Positions 39,246-48,459 of a stretch of 64,000 nucleotides of DNA are shown piece after piece. Positions within the stretch are counted from its first letter, which is position 1, and each line of letters starts with the position of its first letter. A program made the position numbers and the translations under genes. The stretch spans positions 64,255-128,254 of the forward strand of contig NZ_SJSN01000004.1 in NCBI RefSeq assembly GCF_004331675.1, given 5' to 3'. Below the pieces are notes generated by a model, which was not told the DNA's origin, ran no database searches, and saw only the letters and a program-made list of their open reading frames with translations. The stretch is from Pedobacter frigidisoli (GTDB taxonomy: Bacteria; Bacteroidota; Bacteroidia; Sphingobacteriales; Sphingobacteriaceae).

Positions 39246-39446
39246 TTACATCATTGAACCAGATAACTTTCTCAACTCATGTATGCAGCCAAAGGAGTTA
39301 AACTTCCTTTTATGAATCTTGTTAAAATGATGTGATGATTCAAATGAAAATGGCGACAAAATGAACTTGTAGATGTGTTTTCTTTCCTCTAGCGATTTTC
39401 CAGTCTCAAGATTTGTTGATTGTGGATTGGTTTCCTGATTTTCCAT
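39246..39446 (-). CDS. small protein, unknown, possible paralogue of its neighbour
   Basis: A 66-aa protein, MENQETNPQSTNLETGKS at the start and KRKFNSFGCIHELRKLSGSMM at the end. The hydrophilic N-terminal third and the NSFG near the C-terminus resemble the neighbouring 67-aa gene. It has no signal or membrane helix. Family unknown; coding likelihood rests on the paired arrangement and the composition. Confidence 0.45.
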   Translation of the reverse strand: MENQETNPQSTNLETGKSLEERKHIYKFILSPFSFESSHHFNKIHKRKFNSFGCIHELRKLSGSMM

Positions 39447-40533
39447 AACGATAAATTTTATAAAAGCTTGGTTGCTTTTGTGGGTTGATTAAATTTTCAA
39501 ACAAATGTGTATTTACTCTCCTAATGAGAATTCAAAAAAATATGTTCTAAAATTTTGCTTAACCTTATACCAAAGGGATTTTTGATAAGGTTTCGTTGAG
39601 GAACTAAATCTTATTGGCAGTTTTGGATTGCCTTTATCTTACATAAATATAAGTTTTTGTTTTGAGATATGCAAGGGGTCTTGCATCCGTTGACTGAAGT
39701 CAACGGCAATGAAATGCAACTAAGCTAAATCTATCGCTATCAAATTCATTGCCGTCCTGCATCAGCAGACGGATTCGAAAATTTGTTTCCCTCTTATCTT
39801 TCTAGGCGGTAGAATTCCTCTTTTGAGGGCTGTCTGAAAGACGGGGTGGTTTGTCTTTGCCAGACAGGCTTTCCACTTTTTCTTGATAAAAAGTGGAGCA
39901 AAAATCAAGGCTTGCACCTGATTTTGGAAAAATTCGTCAAACCGTGTTTGAAAATAATTTGAGGTCTCTGCCTTTGCGCTATAAACCTAATACACAGACT
40001 GCAAATTCTTTTGTGCAGTGGATTTTGAAAGGATTTGCAAACGGTTTCAACGCTTTTTCCTAAAATCATTTGCTATGCCGTATCCGTTGTTCGGAAAATT
40101 TGTGGTGTTGTGAAAGTTTGCTTAAAGCATCCGCCATAAAAACACATCTCATTTTTCAGTGACTTCTGTATTTCCGTGGCAAATCTTTTGAAATTTTGCT
40201 TTCCCTCATTGTTTTTTAAGGCGGTAGAATTCCCCTCTTGAGGGGTGCCTGAAAGGCGGGGTGGTTTATTTGCAATTAATATCAAACTGACGTAACCAAG
40301 CACCACAAACCTTTGTAATCCAAACCTGATTGACGTGGAAACCAAAAGCTTTTTCTGCTTTTGTTGCAACAGAAAGCAGGACTAACATTAATAAAGGAAC
40401 TGCTATTGCTTTCCAAAATACTAAAATCTTTTAATAACGTTTCGACAAGCTCAACGTGACAGTATCGATAAAATAACAAGGAAAAAAAAGTCCCGAATTG
40501 CTTCGAGACTGTTCCTATTTGGTTAATGATATT
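39447..40533. repeat. 1.1-kb gene-free stretch filled with repeats
   Basis: Contents from left: the hairpin CCGTTGACTGAAGTCAACGG with CAATGAA beside it (39688-39715); GCGGTAGAATTCCTCTTTTG...CTGAAAGACGGGGTGG at 39806-39852 and again at 40222-40266; a minus-oriented copy of the dispersed element at 40318-40428 (CAAACCTGATTGACG, CAGGACTAAC, TTGCTTTCCAAAA); and CGTTTCGACAAGCTCAACGTGACA near 40438-40461. No reading frame here is supported as a gene. Confidence 0.75.
40482..40510 (-). terminator. terminator of the desulfurase gene (GTCCCGA stem)
   Basis: On the minus strand AGTCTCGAA and TTCGGGACT form a 9-bp stem with one G-U pair and a 4-nt loop, followed by eight T's. It lies 24 bp past the stop codon, a strong rho-independent terminator for the glmM-desulfurase transcript. 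Confidence 0.9.
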
Positions 40534-41682
40534 TTAGGCTAAAGCGTTTTGCTTAACCACCATTTTAACTTTTTCAATTACGTAATCCAGTTCTTCTTTC
40601 GTAGTGTATTTGCTAAAAGAAAAACGAACAGACGGACGATTCGGGTCGGCATTTATACCGTTTAAAACGTGAGAACCAATGTTTGAGCCTGAAGAACAAG
40701 CGCTACCGCCAGATGCACAAATTCCGTTGATGTCTAAATTAAACAGCAACATATCGGCCATATCCATTTCTGGGAAAGACACGTTTAACACTGTATAAAG
40801 GCTTTTATCTGCATCGGTTTCGCCATTAAAAGCAATACCAGGAATTTCTGCAATTAAAGCTTCTTTTAAATAATCTTTTAGTCCTTGAATATGATTTTGG
40901 TGTTGTTCCATTTCAGCATAAGCAATTTCTAAAGCTTTCGCCAAACCTACAATTCCGTAAACATTTTCCGTTCCGCCACGCATGTTACGCTCTTGTGCGC
41001 CACCATAAATCATCGGCGGAATTTTAATATTGCTATTTACATACAAGAAACCCACACCTTTCGGACCATGAAGTTTATGCGCTGCGCAAACAATAAAATG
41101 GGCTTTTAGTTCGCGTACATTGTGCGTGTAATGGCCCATCGTTTGAACGGTATCGGCATGATAGATGGCGTTGTATTTTTCGCAGATATCGCCAACCTTA
41201 ATCATATCGGTTAAGGTACCCAATTCGTTATTTGCATGCATTAATGATACAAAAGTGCGTTCGTTATTTTGCAATAATTCTTCCAAATGGGCATAATCAA
41301 CATTACCTTTTTCATCGATATTAACGAAACTCAACTTATCGATTTCGCCATTTTTAAGCATAATGTTTAAAGTTTGTTCAACAGCATGGTGCTCAATTTT
41401 TGATGTGATGGCATGTTTAATTCCGTAAGCAGAAATACCGCAACGGATGGCCGTGTTATCGGCTTCGGTACCTCCCGAAGTAAAAAATATTTCGGATGGT
41501 GAGGCACCTAAAAGGCCAGAAACCGTTTTACGGGCTTTCTCAACCAATGTTCTCACCTCGCGACCAAGCGCATGAATAGCAGACGGATTACCAAAATAGT
41601 TCTCCATTACATTCGTCATTTCGGCGATTACATCTTTATCTAAAGGCGTTGTAGCCGCATTATCTAAATAAACCCTTTTCAT
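40534..41682 (-). CDS. cysteine desulfurase (NifS/IscS family)
   Basis: PLP enzyme that takes sulfur from cysteine for Fe-S clusters and thio-modified RNA. The 382-aa protein starts MKRVYLDNAATTPLDKDV. PLP-binding Lys is in CAAHKLHGPKGVGFLYV near residue 205, and the active Cys in ASGGSACSSGSNIGSH near 328. Both are intact. It begins 3 bp after the glmM stop, so the two are translationally close. No iscU, sufU or thiI neighbour tells which pathway it serves. Confidence 0.93.
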   Translation of the reverse strand: MKRVYLDNAATTPLDKDVIAEMTNVMENYFGNPSAIHALGREVRTLVEKARKTVSGLLGASPSEIFFTSGGTEADNTAIRCGISAYGIKHAITSKIEHHAVEQTLNIMLKNGEIDKLSFVNIDEKGNVDYAHLEELLQNNERTFVSLMHANNELGTLTDMIKVGDICEKYNAIYHADTVQTMGHYTHNVRELKAHFIVCAAHKLHGPKGVGFLYVNSNIKIPPMIYGGAQERNMRGGTENVYGIVGLAKALEIAYAEMEQHQNHIQGLKDYLKEALIAEIPGIAFNGETDADKSLYTVLNVSFPEMDMADMLLFNLDINGICASGGSACSSGSNIGSHVLNGINADPNRPSVRFSFSKYTTKEELDYVIEKVKMVVKQNALA

Positions 41683-41685
41683 TTA

Positions 41686-43074
41686 CTAGTTTAATTTAAG
41701 TATTTCTTTAATGTCGGAGATGATTTTATTAGCTAAATTTTCTGCAATGGTTTCGTTTTCCGCCTCACTATAAATACGGATAATCGGTTCTGTATTAGAA
41801 CGACGTAAATGTACCCAAGTTTTATCGAACTCGATTTTTAATCCATCAATGGTACTGTAAGGCTGGTTTTTATATTTTTCTTCTACCTGTTTCAATAAAT
41901 TATCTATATCCATTTCAGGCGTAAGGGTAATCTTATTTTTCGAAATGTGGTATTGCGGATAACTGCTTCTTAACAAGGAAATAGACTTACCAAATTTTGC
42001 CAGATGCGTTAAAAATAGCGCAATTCCAACTAAAGCATCTCTGCCGTAATGCGATTCAGGATAGATAATTCCACCGTTACCCTCGCCGCCGATAATGGCA
42101 TTGGTTTCTTTCATTTTGTTAACCACGTTAACCTCGCCAACTGCCGATGCATTGTATTCTGAACCTGCTTTCTCGGTAACATCACGTAAAGCACGTGTTG
42201 ATGAAAGGTTGGAAACCGTATTTCCAGGTGTATTTTTCAACACGTAATCTGCAACTGCAACCAAAGTATATTCTTCGCCAAACATGCTTCCATCTTCATT
42301 TACGAAGCACAAACGGTCAACATCTGGGTCAACTACAATACCTAAATCGGCATTTTGCTTTTGTACTTCTTTCGAAATTTCAGTTAAATTTTCAGGAAGT
42401 GGCTCAGGGTTATGCGGGAATTGGCCGTTCGGTTCGCAATACAATTCGGTTACTCGGGTTACGCCCAAAGCCTTTAATAATGCAGGAATAAAAATGCCAC
42501 CAGTTGAATTCACACAATCAATTACGACTTTAAAATCGGCCTTTTTAATGGCGTCAACATCAACCAAAGGCAGTGCTAAAACTTTATCGATATGTTTTTG
42601 CAGGTAAGTGTCGTTTTTAATTACCTTACCCAATTTATCTACTTCAGCAAATTCGAAACTTGCACTTTCTGCCAAATCCAAAACTTCCTTACCATCTAAA
42701 TCGCTGATAAACTCGCCGTCATGATTTAATAATTTCAAGGCGTTCCATTGTTTTGGATTGTGACTGGCCGTTAAAATAATACCTCCGCCAGCTTGCTCAT
42801 CAGGCACGGCGACTTCTACAGTTGGTGTTGTCGATAAGCCTAAATCGATAACTTCGATACCCAAACCTTGCAAGGTTCCGATAACCAAATTGTTAACCAT
42901 TTCGCCAGAAATGCGTGCATCACGACCTAAAACAATTCTTTTATTTCCTGTTTTTTGAACTACCCAGCTACCGAAAGCAGCCGTAAATTTCACAATATCT
43001 ATCGGTGTTAGGCCGTTTCCAGCTTGTCCGCCAATGGTTCCTCGTATTCCTGAAATCGATTTTATTAAAGTCAC
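41686..43074 (-). CDS. glmM: phosphoglucosamine mutase (phosphohexomutase family)
   Basis: Converts glucosamine-6-P to glucosamine-1-P for cell-wall precursors; the family also includes phosphomannomutases. The 462-aa protein starts ISGIRGTIGG. The phosphoserine loop is TASHNPKQWNALKLL near residue 100, the Mg site is DPDVDRLCF near 245, the sugar-binding GEGNGG near 328 and the phosphate-binding RRSNTEPIIRIYSEA at the end. Naming as GlmM follows the usual Bacteroidota annotation; PMM/PGM activity is possible. First gene of a two-gene unit with the desulfurase. Confidence 0.85.
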   Translation of the reverse strand: MTLIKSISGIRGTIGGQAGNGLTPIDIVKFTAAFGSWVVQKTGNKRIVLGRDARISGEMVNNLVIGTLQGLGIEVIDLGLSTTPTVEVAVPDEQAGGGIILTASHNPKQWNALKLLNHDGEFISDLDGKEVLDLAESASFEFAEVDKLGKVIKNDTYLQKHIDKVLALPLVDVDAIKKADFKVVIDCVNSTGGIFIPALLKALGVTRVTELYCEPNGQFPHNPEPLPENLTEISKEVQKQNADLGIVVDPDVDRLCFVNEDGSMFGEEYTLVAVADYVLKNTPGNTVSNLSSTRALRDVTEKAGSEYNASAVGEVNVVNKMKETNAIIGGEGNGGIIYPESHYGRDALVGIALFLTHLAKFGKSISLLRSSYPQYHISKNKITLTPEMDIDNLLKQVEEKYKNQPYSTIDGLKIEFDKTWVHLRRSNTEPIIRIYSEAENETIAENLANKIISDIKEILKLN

Positions 43075-43239
43075 TTCGTGTATTTTATTTGAAGCTCAAA
43101 AATAAGAAAAAAAACAAGATAGCAGCTATTTTAGACAGGTTTGGATTGTTAATTTACATTGTTTTTATATCTATTTATACGATATATTTAATAGATATTC
43201 GGTTGCTGGTTTCAATCAAACGTGTGACTGATTTTTTCT

Positions 43240-43750
43240 TTTTTTTGAAAAGCAATTGTTGTGATGCTTCGGTTAAAGCAGTCCCGCCATTCATTACAAT
43301 CTTTTTCAAACCTCTGTCATTCTGAGGCACGAAGACCTGCGAGGCAAGCATGAATTCCTATAAAAAAAATAAGCTAAAATGAATAATCTGTTTCATCGTT
43401 TGCAGATGCTTCGTGCCTCAGCATGACAGTATATTCAGGGTTGCTGCAATAAAAAAGTATTTCCATTACTGTCGGGTTTGGAGGAATCAAGATTGTGAGT
43501 GAAAACTAATAACTGCTGCCGTCATTGCGAGGCACGAAGCAATCTTACTACTTGAACTTTATCTTTCCGTTTAACCCATAGCTTTAAGATTGCTTCGTGC
43601 CCCGCAACGACGATTGGTCCAATACAAACCTTTGTTTCTAAACCTGACAACAGCGGCAGCCCCGAGTTTTTCCACGAGGGCTACAGCGAATGGCAGGGCT
43701 GTACTCCCCAATGAAAAACTGAACGTTGATTTCCAAAACAAAATCATTTT
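43240..43750. repeat. repeat cluster: inverted pair of the dispersed element interrupted by GTCATTGCGAGGCACG hairpins
   Basis: A plus copy of the dispersed element starts at 43246 (GAAAAGCAATTG, GTCCCGCCATTCATTACAAT) and resumes at 43440 (GGTTGCTGCAATAAAAAAG, ACTGTCGGGTTTGG, 43478). Between the halves is a hairpin with arms at 43316-43335 and 43409-43427. A second hairpin (arms 43521-43547 and 43585-43611) follows, then the minus copy at about 43640-43738 (CTAAACCTGACAAC to TGATTTCCAAAAC). The first hairpin appears inserted into the element. Confidence 0.8.
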
Positions 43751-43788
43751 AGCGATTATAAAATTGCTTAGCCATGAAATTAATGTAC

Positions 43789-43817
43789 TTTGTTTAACCC
43801 AATTTTATCTAAGTTTG
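43789..43817 (+). promoter_or_regulatory. Bacteroidota-type promoter for the methyltransferase operon
   Basis: TTTG at 43789-43792 and TAAGTTTG at 43810-43817, 17 bp apart, fit the TTTG / TAnnTTTG pattern. The start of transcription would be near 43824, about 22 nt before the ATG. Confidence 0.6.
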
Positions 43818-43845
43818 CAAATTCCAAAACAATAAAGGCTTTTTT

Positions 43846-44577
43846 ATGCAGCGCAAGTGGTTTCAGTATTGGTTTAATTCGCCCTATTATCATATTCTTT
43901 ACCAACAACGAAACGATGCAGAAGCCGAATTTTTTATTGATAATTTAACGAAATACCTCAATCCAGAAGCTGATTCGAAAATGCTCGATATTGCTTGCGG
44001 CAAAGGCAGACACTCCATTTACCTGAACAAAAAGGGCTTCGATGTTACAGGAATCGACTTATCTGAGCAAAGTATAAAATACGCCAAGCAATTTGAGAAC
44101 AATAAACTGCATTTTTTGGTGCACGATATGCGCAGGCTGTTTTACATTAATTATTTCGATGTTGCATTAAATCTGTTTACCAGTTTTGGTTATTTCGATA
44201 CCGAAAAAGAACATGTAAATGCCTTAAAAACATTTAGAAAGTGTTTAAAAGCTGATGGCACTTTGGTGGTCGATTATTTCAACACTGAAAAAATTATCAG
44301 GAATTTAAATCATTGCGAAGCTAAATCACTCGATGGAATTACTTTTAACATCACAAAAAATGTGGTTGACGGTAAAATTATCAAGAAGATAAATTTCGAC
44401 GATAAGGGCAAGATATACAATTTTGAGGAACGTGTTCAGGCTTTTAGTTTCGCAGATTTTGAGAGAATGTTAATCAAGGCAGGAATGGTTGTCCAAAAAG
44501 CATTTGGCAGTTATCTACTCGATGATTTTGACGAATCAAATTCAGACCGTTTAATTTTAATCTGCAAAAAAGCATGA
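43846..44577 (+). CDS. class I SAM-dependent methyltransferase
   Basis: A 243-aa soluble methyltransferase. The SAM-binding motif I is MLDIACGKGRHSIYL (about residues 46-60), followed by the acidic end of strand 2 in VTGIDLSEQSIKYA and motif IV FDVALNLFTSFGYF. The acceptor is unknown. Its stop overlaps the ATG of the PAP2 gene by four bases (ATGA), and the ZIP gene follows with another overlap, so the three form one operon. Confidence 0.9.
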   Translation: MQRKWFQYWFNSPYYHILYQQRNDAEAEFFIDNLTKYLNPEADSKMLDIACGKGRHSIYLNKKGFDVTGIDLSEQSIKYAKQFENNKLHFLVHDMRRLFYINYFDVALNLFTSFGYFDTEKEHVNALKTFRKCLKADGTLVVDYFNTEKIIRNLNHCEAKSLDGITFNITKNVVDGKIIKKINFDDKGKIYNFEERVQAFSFADFERMLIKAGMVVQKAFGSYLLDDFDESNSDRLILICKKA

Positions 44578-45137
44578 TAGAAAGCATACAGCAATTTGAT
44601 GTTGAGTTGTTTTTGAAAATCCACCGCGGTCTTTCAAATGGCTTATTCGATTGGCTGATGCCTTTAATGCGCAACCGTTTTTTCTGGTCGCCACTTTACC
44701 TTTTTATTGTAGTTTTCTTTATTAAACAATACAAAAAACAAGGTTACTACATTGTCGGGATGACGCTTTTTACTTTCGCAATGGGCGATTTAATTGCATC
44801 TCGCTTAATAAAACCTTTTGTGGCTCGTGTAAGGCCTTGTAATGATTTTAGTTTGGCTAACGATATTATTCATCGTGTGCCTTGCGGCAGCGGTTTGAGT
44901 TTTCCATCGGCGCATGCAACCAATCATTTTGCCATTGCCGTGTTTTTAATTTGTGTACTTTACAGTCGATGGAAACCAATTTTACCAATCGGGATATTTT
45001 GGGCGGCAATTATTAGCTTTGCACAAGTTTATGTTGGCGTACATTACCCTGGTGATGTAACTAGTGGTGCAATACTGGGAACGATAATCGGTTTTATATG
45101 TTCGAGAATTTTTAAAAAAATACAACCTGAATTTTAA
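44574..45137 (+). CDS. PAP2-family membrane phosphatase
   Basis: Integral membrane phosphatase of 187 aa, acting on lipid phosphates or undecaprenyl pyrophosphate. The three family signatures are intact: KPFVARVRP (motif 1), FPSAHATNHF (motif 2, PSxH) and VYVGVHYPGDVTSG (motif 3, with catalytic His). Five or six hydrophobic helices. Coupled by overlap to the methyltransferase before it and to the ZIP transporter after it (TAATG). Confidence 0.92.
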   Translation: MIESIQQFDVELFLKIHRGLSNGLFDWLMPLMRNRFFWSPLYLFIVVFFIKQYKKQGYYIVGMTLFTFAMGDLIASRLIKPFVARVRPCNDFSLANDIIHRVPCGSGLSFPSAHATNHFAIAVFLICVLYSRWKPILPIGIFWAAIISFAQVYVGVHYPGDVTSGAILGTIIGFICSRIFKKIQPEF

Positions 45138-45859
45138 TGGAAGCTTGGAAGTTTGCCGTACTTTTTTTCTGCGCATTTTTAGGAGGCGCTGCCATATTTT
45201 TGGTAAAAAGCGATAAATCTAAATTGCTGAAACTAATATTATCTTTTAGCGGGGCTTACCTTTTTGCCATTACGGTTTTACACCTCATTCCTGATGCGTA
45301 CAGCGGGCCAGATAAAGGACAAATCGGAATATTCATCTTAATTGGATTCTTACTGCAGATATTTCTTGAACAATTTTCGGAGGGTGTAGAACACGGTCAT
45401 ATCCACAAACATCATGATGGAAATGTTTTCCCTTTTGGCATTATGATTAGCCTTTGCTTACATGCTTTTTTGGAGGGCATGCCGCTTGCCAAAGACCAGC
45501 ATAACGAACTGATTTTCGGGATTTCATTACACCATATTCCTGCGGCATTTGCGTTGGCGAGTATTTTAATGCAAAACCATTTCAAAAAAGGAAGCATCAT
45601 TATATATCTGCTCATTTTTGCGGTAATGGCTCCTTTGGGTTTCTATGTAAGTATTGGTTTAAGTAATGGTACAATCGGGGGAATTGATGCATATTTCAAT
45701 AAAATAATGGGTATCGTGATTGGTATTTTCTTGCACATTTCTACCACAATTTTATTCGAATCAAGCGCTGACCATAAAATCAACACCCGCAAAATGATTG
45801 CTGTTTTGTTGGGAATCGGTGTAGCGTTGATTGGGTTCTTTGCAGGTCATTCGCATTAG
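45137..45859 (+). CDS. ZIP-family metal transporter
   Basis: Membrane protein of 240 aa, likely taking up zinc or another divalent metal. It has eight helices; a His-rich loop (VEHGHIHKHHDGN), helix IV with LHAFLEGMPLA and helix V with LHHIPAAFALASIL, the metal-binding pair of the family. HLIPDAY lies in the second helix. Third gene of the overlapping operon; the link between metal uptake and the PAP2 or methyltransferase function is not evident. Confidence 0.9.
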   Translation: MEAWKFAVLFFCAFLGGAAIFLVKSDKSKLLKLILSFSGAYLFAITVLHLIPDAYSGPDKGQIGIFILIGFLLQIFLEQFSEGVEHGHIHKHHDGNVFPFGIMISLCLHAFLEGMPLAKDQHNELIFGISLHHIPAAFALASILMQNHFKKGSIIIYLLIFAVMAPLGFYVSIGLSNGTIGGIDAYFNKIMGIVIGIFLHISTTILFESSADHKINTRKMIAVLLGIGVALIGFFAGHSH

Positions 45860-45931
45860 TTCAGTTTCACAGTTGGCAATTTATAGTTATCAGTTTTCAG
45901 TACAATTTATAAAATTTATGTAAATTAGAAC

Positions 45932-46567
45932 ATGGAAGAGATTGTAAATGAGCCAAATGTAGAATACAAAAAAAGGCTTTTCTCTGTGGCAGAATACCTG
46001 GAGATGGAAAAAGCATCGCAAGAAAAGCATGAGTATTTTCAGGGCGAAATATTTCCTTTAAACCGAGATGAAAGTAATGGAGTAAAATCAATGTCTGGTG
46101 CTGGTTTTAATCATAATCTTATTTTCTCCAGTCTGTTTGGATTTCTCTCGACTAAGCTTGCAGGTTCAAAGTGTATTCCTTTTGGAAGTGATGTGAGAAT
46201 GAATATACCAGAAAACACGCTCTTCACCTATCCTGATATTTCTGTGTATTGCAATGGAATTAAGCACTCTACTGATGATAATGATACCATTTTAGAACCA
46301 ACAGTTATCATCGAAATCCTCTCGCCCTCTACTAAAAATTACGATAGAGGTGGAAAATTTAAGTTGTATCGCGATATCCCAACGCTTAAAGAATATATTC
46401 TTATTGATTCTGAAGCTATATCAGTTGAGGCTTTTTACTTAAATGGAAACCAAAATTGGGAACTGATTGAATACAAACAAATTGGAGACGCAGTTAAGTT
46501 TGTTTCAATGGATTTTGAGGTGGCATTAAGCGATATTTACAAGCATGTGCGTCTCTCTAAAAGTTAG
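45932..46567 (+). CDS. Uma2-family endonuclease-like protein
   Basis: Full-length (211 aa) Uma2/DUF820 protein with the PD-(D/E)xK-like layout: [30 protein letters not shown] and [26 protein letters not shown]. It complements the truncated paralogue at 28799. Uma2 genes multiply in many bacteria and have no proven role. It follows the ZIP gene by 72 bp and may be its own unit. Confidence 0.9.
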   Translation: MEEIVNEPNVEYKKRLFSVAEYLEMEKASQEKHEYFQGEIFPLNRDESNGVKSMSGAGFNHNLIFSSLFGFLSTKLAGSKCIPFGSDVRMNIPENTLFTYPDISVYCNGIKHSTDDNDTILEPTVIIEILSPSTKNYDRGGKFKLYRDIPTLKEYILIDSEAISVEAFYLNGNQNWELIEYKQIGDAVKFVSMDFEVALSDIYKHVRLSKS

Positions 46568-46587
46568 AATTGAAACTGCCAGCTGAA

Positions 46588-46731
46588 TTACTTCTTCTCT
46601 TTCTTTTTCCCATAACCCCAAGGGCAATGTTTACACTTGTTTTTGCAACAATAGCCTCTCTTTAAATGATAAGCTTCTGTAAAAACCATCAATCCATCTT
46701 CGTTAAAATAAAAGTCTTCTCCCTCTTTCAT
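46588..46731 (-). CDS. DUF5522 small cysteine-rich protein
   Basis: A 47-aa protein starting MKEGEDFYFNEDGLMVFTEA and containing YHLKRGYCCKNKCKHCPWGYG, then a Lys-rich tail. Four Cys and a His in CC-x3-C-x2-HC spacing suggest a metal site. This matches the DUF5522 family found next to many Bacteroidota genes; function unknown. It is convergent with the Uma2 gene, 20 bp between stops, and is followed by a palindrome. Confidence 0.88.
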   Translation of the reverse strand: MKEGEDFYFNEDGLMVFTEAYHLKRGYCCKNKCKHCPWGYGKKKEKK

Positions 46732-46741
46732 AATTAATTAG

Positions 46742-46828
46742 TGAATGAATGATTTTTGAATGAGTGAATTAATCAATTCGTTTGCTTTACAACATTCAAT
46801 CACGCACTCATTCTATCATTCATTCATT
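46742..46828. repeat. GAATGA/TCATTC palindrome
   Basis: GAATGAATGATTTTTGAATG (46744-46763) and, inverted, CATTCTATCATTCATTC (46808-46824) surround a 44-bp loop. It covers the 3' end of the exonuclease gene, whose last codons read through the right arm, and could end transcription from that side. Confidence 0.55.
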
Positions 46829-47760
46829 ATCTTTATTTCAAGCCTACCCTCAAAGTGTTCCTTTAATTGCTTACCATCCCCGTGTAAAGTCCAAACCTGT
46901 TTTGGTTGCACTTTTTCTATTGTTTCTAGAATCGCATCCCAATCGGCATGGTCGGAAATGTAAAGTGAAATTCCATTCTGTTGCTGCAGATTCTTCCAAC
47001 CTGATGCAAATGCCCGTACAACATTAATTGCCTTATGATAACTATGAAAAACCATTGGCGGAACAATATAAACCTGATGTTCTTGATTATTCTTCATCAC
47101 CTTTCTATCGTACATTTTGTAATTGCCGATTTTCATTCCGTAATCTTCATAGATTTTTACGAAAGGCATAATACTATGATGAACCATCACATTTTTTGTT
47201 GGGCAATGTTCGTTTAAAAGCTGAATAATCCGCTGACTTTTCCCTAAGGCATAAGAACCAAGCATGATATTCGAATTCGTTTCATTCAGTTTTTTAATCT
47301 CATCAATTGGCGATGGATGTTTGGTTTCAGGATTGGCAAACGTACTTTCTGTAATCAAAACATCGGCCTTAACAAACTCAAAAGGCTCACAAGTTGCATC
47401 GGGTTCAATTTTGTAATCGCCTGTGTAAAGATATTTGATTCCTTGATATTCCATTAAGACCTGTGCAGAGCCTAAAATATGTCCAGCAGAATAAAAAGTG
47501 ATGGCTACATCTTTAATCTTAAAAGTTTCGTGGTATTTCTTTACATGAAAATCAACCGCGGCAAACTTACGGTAACGATGTTTCATAAAACTTTCGGTAG
47601 CAGCTGTACAATATACATTCTGACTTCCGCCTATGGCGTGGTCGCCGTGAGCGTGAGAAACCACAGCTTCTTGCACGGGCTGTTGCGGGTCTAGATAAAA
47701 ATCGCCATAAACGCAGTATAAACCTGTTGGGGTAATGGTAATAAAATCGTCTAAAATCAT
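46816..47760 (-). CDS. MBL-fold exonuclease (Ysh1/SNM1-like, ligase-associated type)
   Basis: A 314-aa nuclease of the metallo-beta-lactamase/beta-CASP type. The metal motif is VVSHAHGDHAIGG near residue 35; HILGSAQVLMEYQGIKYLYTGDYK supplies further ligands, and DVLITESTFANPETKHP and SDHADWDAIL are typical of the ligase-associated DNA exonuclease group. In many bacteria the gene sits beside an ATP-dependent DNA ligase; none is here. Cytoplasmic, probably DNA repair. The last few codons lie in a palindromic repeat. Confidence 0.87.
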   Translation of the reverse strand: MILDDFITITPTGLYCVYGDFYLDPQQPVQEAVVSHAHGDHAIGGSQNVYCTAATESFMKHRYRKFAAVDFHVKKYHETFKIKDVAITFYSAGHILGSAQVLMEYQGIKYLYTGDYKIEPDATCEPFEFVKADVLITESTFANPETKHPSPIDEIKKLNETNSNIMLGSYALGKSQRIIQLLNEHCPTKNVMVHHSIMPFVKIYEDYGMKIGNYKMYDRKVMKNNQEHQVYIVPPMVFHSYHKAINVVRAFASGWKNLQQQNGISLYISDHADWDAILETIEKVQPKQVWTLHGDGKQLKEHFEGRLEIKIMNE

Positions 47761-47850
47761 GACCAGGATTTGTGGGATTTAAGGATAAGGCAGGATTTTA
47801 TTCGATTAGGCATATTGTTAAAAAATTATCTGACAAAAAATTAGAAAATA

Positions 47851-48459
47851 TTAAATCTGCGAATTAGCGGCTACTTCCAAAAACTGTTTATGTAAAGCTA
47901 AAACTTGCTCAATAATGGAATGTGTTTCATCATTAATGATAAAATGATTGGCCATTTTAGCTTTTTCGCCATCGCTCATTTGTTTATCCATCCTGGCCTT
48001 AACTTGCGCTGCAGTAACATTATCGCGTTGCATCACACGATTTATTTTGATATCTGCTGGAGCTGTAACCAGGATATTGGTATCACACATTTTATAAGAA
48101 CCACTTTCAAAAAGCAAAGCGGCTTCTTTTAGTGTGTATGGAACGTTCGTACTAAACTGTTCCTCCCAAGTATCAAAAGCTCTGAAAACCGCTGGATGAA
48201 CCAAGGCATTTAGTTTAGCAAGTTCAGCTTCGCTATTAAATACTATGCTTGCGATGTGTTTATTATTTAGTTTTCCATTCTCCAAATAACTTTCCTTACC
48301 AAAGGTTGATTTTATCCCCTCAATAAGTTCAGCATCTTTAATCATGATTTCTTTAGCTTCGGTATCTGCATAAAATACAGGTATTCCTAAAACTTCAAAA
48401 ACTTTGCAAACAGTAGTTTTACCACTGCCAATCCCACCTGTTATGCCAACTTTATACAT
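47851..48459 (-). CDS. coaE: dephospho-CoA kinase
   Basis: Last step of coenzyme A synthesis: phosphorylates dephospho-CoA. The P-loop is GITGGIGSGKTT (residues 5-16); FYADTEAKEIM and LVHPAVFRAFD follow, then LLFESGSYKMCD and RVMQRDNVTAAQVKARMDKQM of the lid. The 202-aa length is usual. Its ATG overlaps the ybbR stop. The final residues (AANSQI) are coded by a CGCTAATTCGCAGATTT piece similar to an intergenic hairpin. Confidence 0.95.
   Translation of the reverse strand: MYKVGITGGIGSGKTTVCKVFEVLGIPVFYADTEAKEIMIKDAELIEGIKSTFGKESYLENGKLNNKHIASIVFNSEAELAKLNALVHPAVFRAFDTWEEQFSTNVPYTLKEAALLFESGSYKMCDTNILVTAPADIKINRVMQRDNVTAAQVKARMDKQMSDGEKAKMANHFIINDETHSIIEQVLALHKQFLEVAANSQI

Noticed and set aside
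40073-40369. Open frame of 98 codons, minus strand
   Set aside because: It is made of repeat elements also seen at 28360 and 39806; no coding signature.
45932-46567. Uma2 genes as a defence island
   Set aside because: The two Uma2 genes are 17 kb apart, one probably disabled, and no other defence family is adjacent.
46816-47760. DNA-ligase/exonuclease repair operon
   Set aside because: The exonuclease belongs to the ligase-associated group, but no ligase gene lies in the window.
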